Notes under the pieces: generated by a model
Databases searched by the model: none
Seen by the model: only the letters and a program-made list of their open reading frames with translations
What the model was told of the DNA's origin: nothing
Part shown: positions 14,598 through 15,627 of the stretch, in pieces
Layout: each line of letters begins with the position of its first letter
How positions within the stretch are numbered: the first letter of the stretch is position 1
Translations under genes and position numbers: made by a program
Assembly: GCA_964541605.1 (NCBI GenBank)
Contig: CAZIQY010000066.1
Location: 1 to 15,627, forward strand
Direction of reading: 5' to 3'
DNA: 15,627 nt
Origin: CAZIQY01 sp964541605
GTDB taxonomy: Bacteria > Desulfobacterota > Syntrophia > Syntrophales > UBA2185

Positions 14598-15627
14598 ATG
14601 CTTAAAAAAATATATGACAAATTTCTAAATTTAGGGATCCTGCCGAAGTTGCTCATCTCTTATTTGATTCTGTCGATCATTCCATTGATTATTGTCGGAT
14701 ACATTGCCACGAAAAACTTAAGTGATACAGGTTTCCAGGCGGTCAGGAGAGCCGAGGAGATGGGGAATGAAAACCTGAAGGCGGCTGAAGATATAGGCAA
14801 AACATCAATAGCGGACAGTGTGCAGGCTCTTGATCGCAAATCGAAGGAAGCCATCGAACTGAGAACTGTGGAGCTGGCCACGAGAATTGCCGATTTTCTC
14901 TATGAAAGAGATAGGGAAATCTTAATTCTTGCTTCATTTAATCCCGATCCTGAACGGTATCTCGATGTCTATCTGACAGCAAACAGGGATGTGATTGTAA
15001 CCAAACCGGGCGCAGCCGTGAAATCTCAAGGAAGTGCCCTTGAACTTCAGTCCCGAAACCCCGAAAATAAAGAAGAATGGAGGCATTTTCCGCCTCTCGA
15101 TTTTCATAACGTATCAAAACCACTCTACAGAGAGATAACATTTGTCGATTTGCAGGGTCAGGAAAAGATCAAGATTGTGGATGGTAAGATTTCAAATAAC
15201 CTGACTGACGTAAGCAGAAAGGAAAATACGTATTGTAAGGCGGAAGACTATTTCCCGCATCTGACAAATTTGAAAAAAGGTGAGATTTACGTCTCCAGGG
15301 TCATAGGTGCTTATGTTAAAGGCTGGCTTTATAAAACCCAGGAAGGTATCAAGGTAAAACCGGAAAGCGCCTACGCCGGCAAAGAAAATCCTCATGGCAA
15401 AAAATTCGAGGGGATCGTCAGATGGGTGACACCCGTCTATGATGAGAAAGGAAAAAAAACGGGCTATGTGACCATGGCTTTAGATCACACCCATGTGATG
15501 GAATTTACCGACCATGTAGTCCCTACGGAAGAAAGATTTACTGTTCTGTCGGACGGTGGATCGGGTAATTATGCCTTTATCTGGGATAACAAAGATCGAT
15601 GCATCTCCCATGCGCGCGATTTTTTTA
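14598..15627 (+). CDS. Membrane-anchored Cache-domain sensor protein, 3' end outside window
   Basis: An uninterrupted frame of 343 codons from the ATG at 14598 to the window edge, preceded by AGGA seven bases upstream. The N-terminus has a short basic cytoplasmic stretch (MLKKIYDKFLNL), one membrane helix (about 17-37, LLISYLILSIIPLIIVGYIA), a Glu/Ala/Lys-rich helix that looks like a stalk (about 38-95), then RIADFLYERDREILILA (from 96) and a long mixed alpha/beta extracellular region ending in FEGIVRWVTPVYDEKGKKTGYVTMALD (270-296), the typical strand pair of a dCache domain. The second membrane helix and the signalling output (HAMP, kinase, cyclase or chemoreceptor) lie past the edge, so the class of receptor cannot be told. 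It senses an extracytoplasmic small molecule by family analogy. Confidence 0.88.
   Translation, partial: MLKKIYDKFLNLGILPKLLISYLILSIIPLIIVGYIATKNLSDTGFQAVRRAEEMGNENLKAAEDIGKTSIADSVQALDRKSKEAIELRTVELATRIADFLYERDREILILASFNPDPERYLDVYLTANRDVIVTKPGAAVKSQGSALELQSRNPENKEEWRHFPPLDFHNVSKPLYREITFVDLQGQEKIKIVDGKISNNLTDVSRKENTYCKAEDYFPHLTNLKKGEIYVSRVIGAYVKGWLYKTQEGIKVKPESAYAGKENPHGKKFEGIVRWVTPVYDEKGKKTGYVTMALDHTHVMEFTDHVVPTEERFTVLSDGGSGNYAFIWDNKDRCISHARDFF

Overview
The window reads as chromosomal DNA of moderate GC from a Gram-negative anaerobe-type bacterium, most likely a Desulfobacterota ('Deltaproteobacteria') member such as a Syntrophales-like lineage. The grounds are an ileS-lspA pair, a sigma-54 activator, a Cache-type membrane sensor and dispersed inverted-repeat elements of a style common in that group. 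This placement is inference from gene content and codon style; no rRNA or tRNA is present to settle it.

Left half (about 1-6800, all genes on the minus strand) is an accessory island in three modules. (1) A compact operon read from about 3250 down to 24: a small ribbon-helix-helix (RHH) protein, a 611-aa SMC/ABC-like ATPase with a C-terminal DUF3696 domain, a 314-aa protein with a variant HKD (phospholipase-D-like) motif, and a 60-aa protein. The ATPase and the HKD-like gene are separated by 1 nt. This looks like a candidate two-component (ATPase plus nuclease-like effector) anti-phage or stress system with its own regulator. (2) A HigBA toxin-antitoxin pair whose promoter carries the palindromic operator in its spacer and places transcription start at or next to the toxin ATG, predicting a leaderless toxin mRNA. 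(3) An RHH antitoxin-PIN toxin pair followed 14 nt later by a sigma-54 activator whose N-terminal domain is RtcR/CARF-like, an unusual joining of a toxin-antitoxin pair with a nucleotide- or RNA-end-sensing enhancer-binding protein. An AT-rich stretch of about 440 bp separates modules 1 and 2 and holds a perfect 14-bp palindrome.

Middle (6811-8396, minus): a small HExxH metallopeptidase of the PF06262 type and an exported HAD-superfamily phosphatase. A short inverted-repeat element (6686-6764) lies between the island and these genes.

Right half (8683 to the end, plus strand): a core cluster ileS-lspA-ktrB-ktrA, the first two overlapping by 4 nt (or nearly abutting) and the rest separated by 12-14 nt. 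It encodes isoleucyl-tRNA synthetase, lipoprotein signal peptidase and a two-subunit K+ uptake system. It is followed by a 143-nt imperfect inverted repeat, a thiamine-binding (DUF77/MTH1187) family protein, and the first 343 codons of a membrane-anchored Cache-domain sensor that runs off the window.
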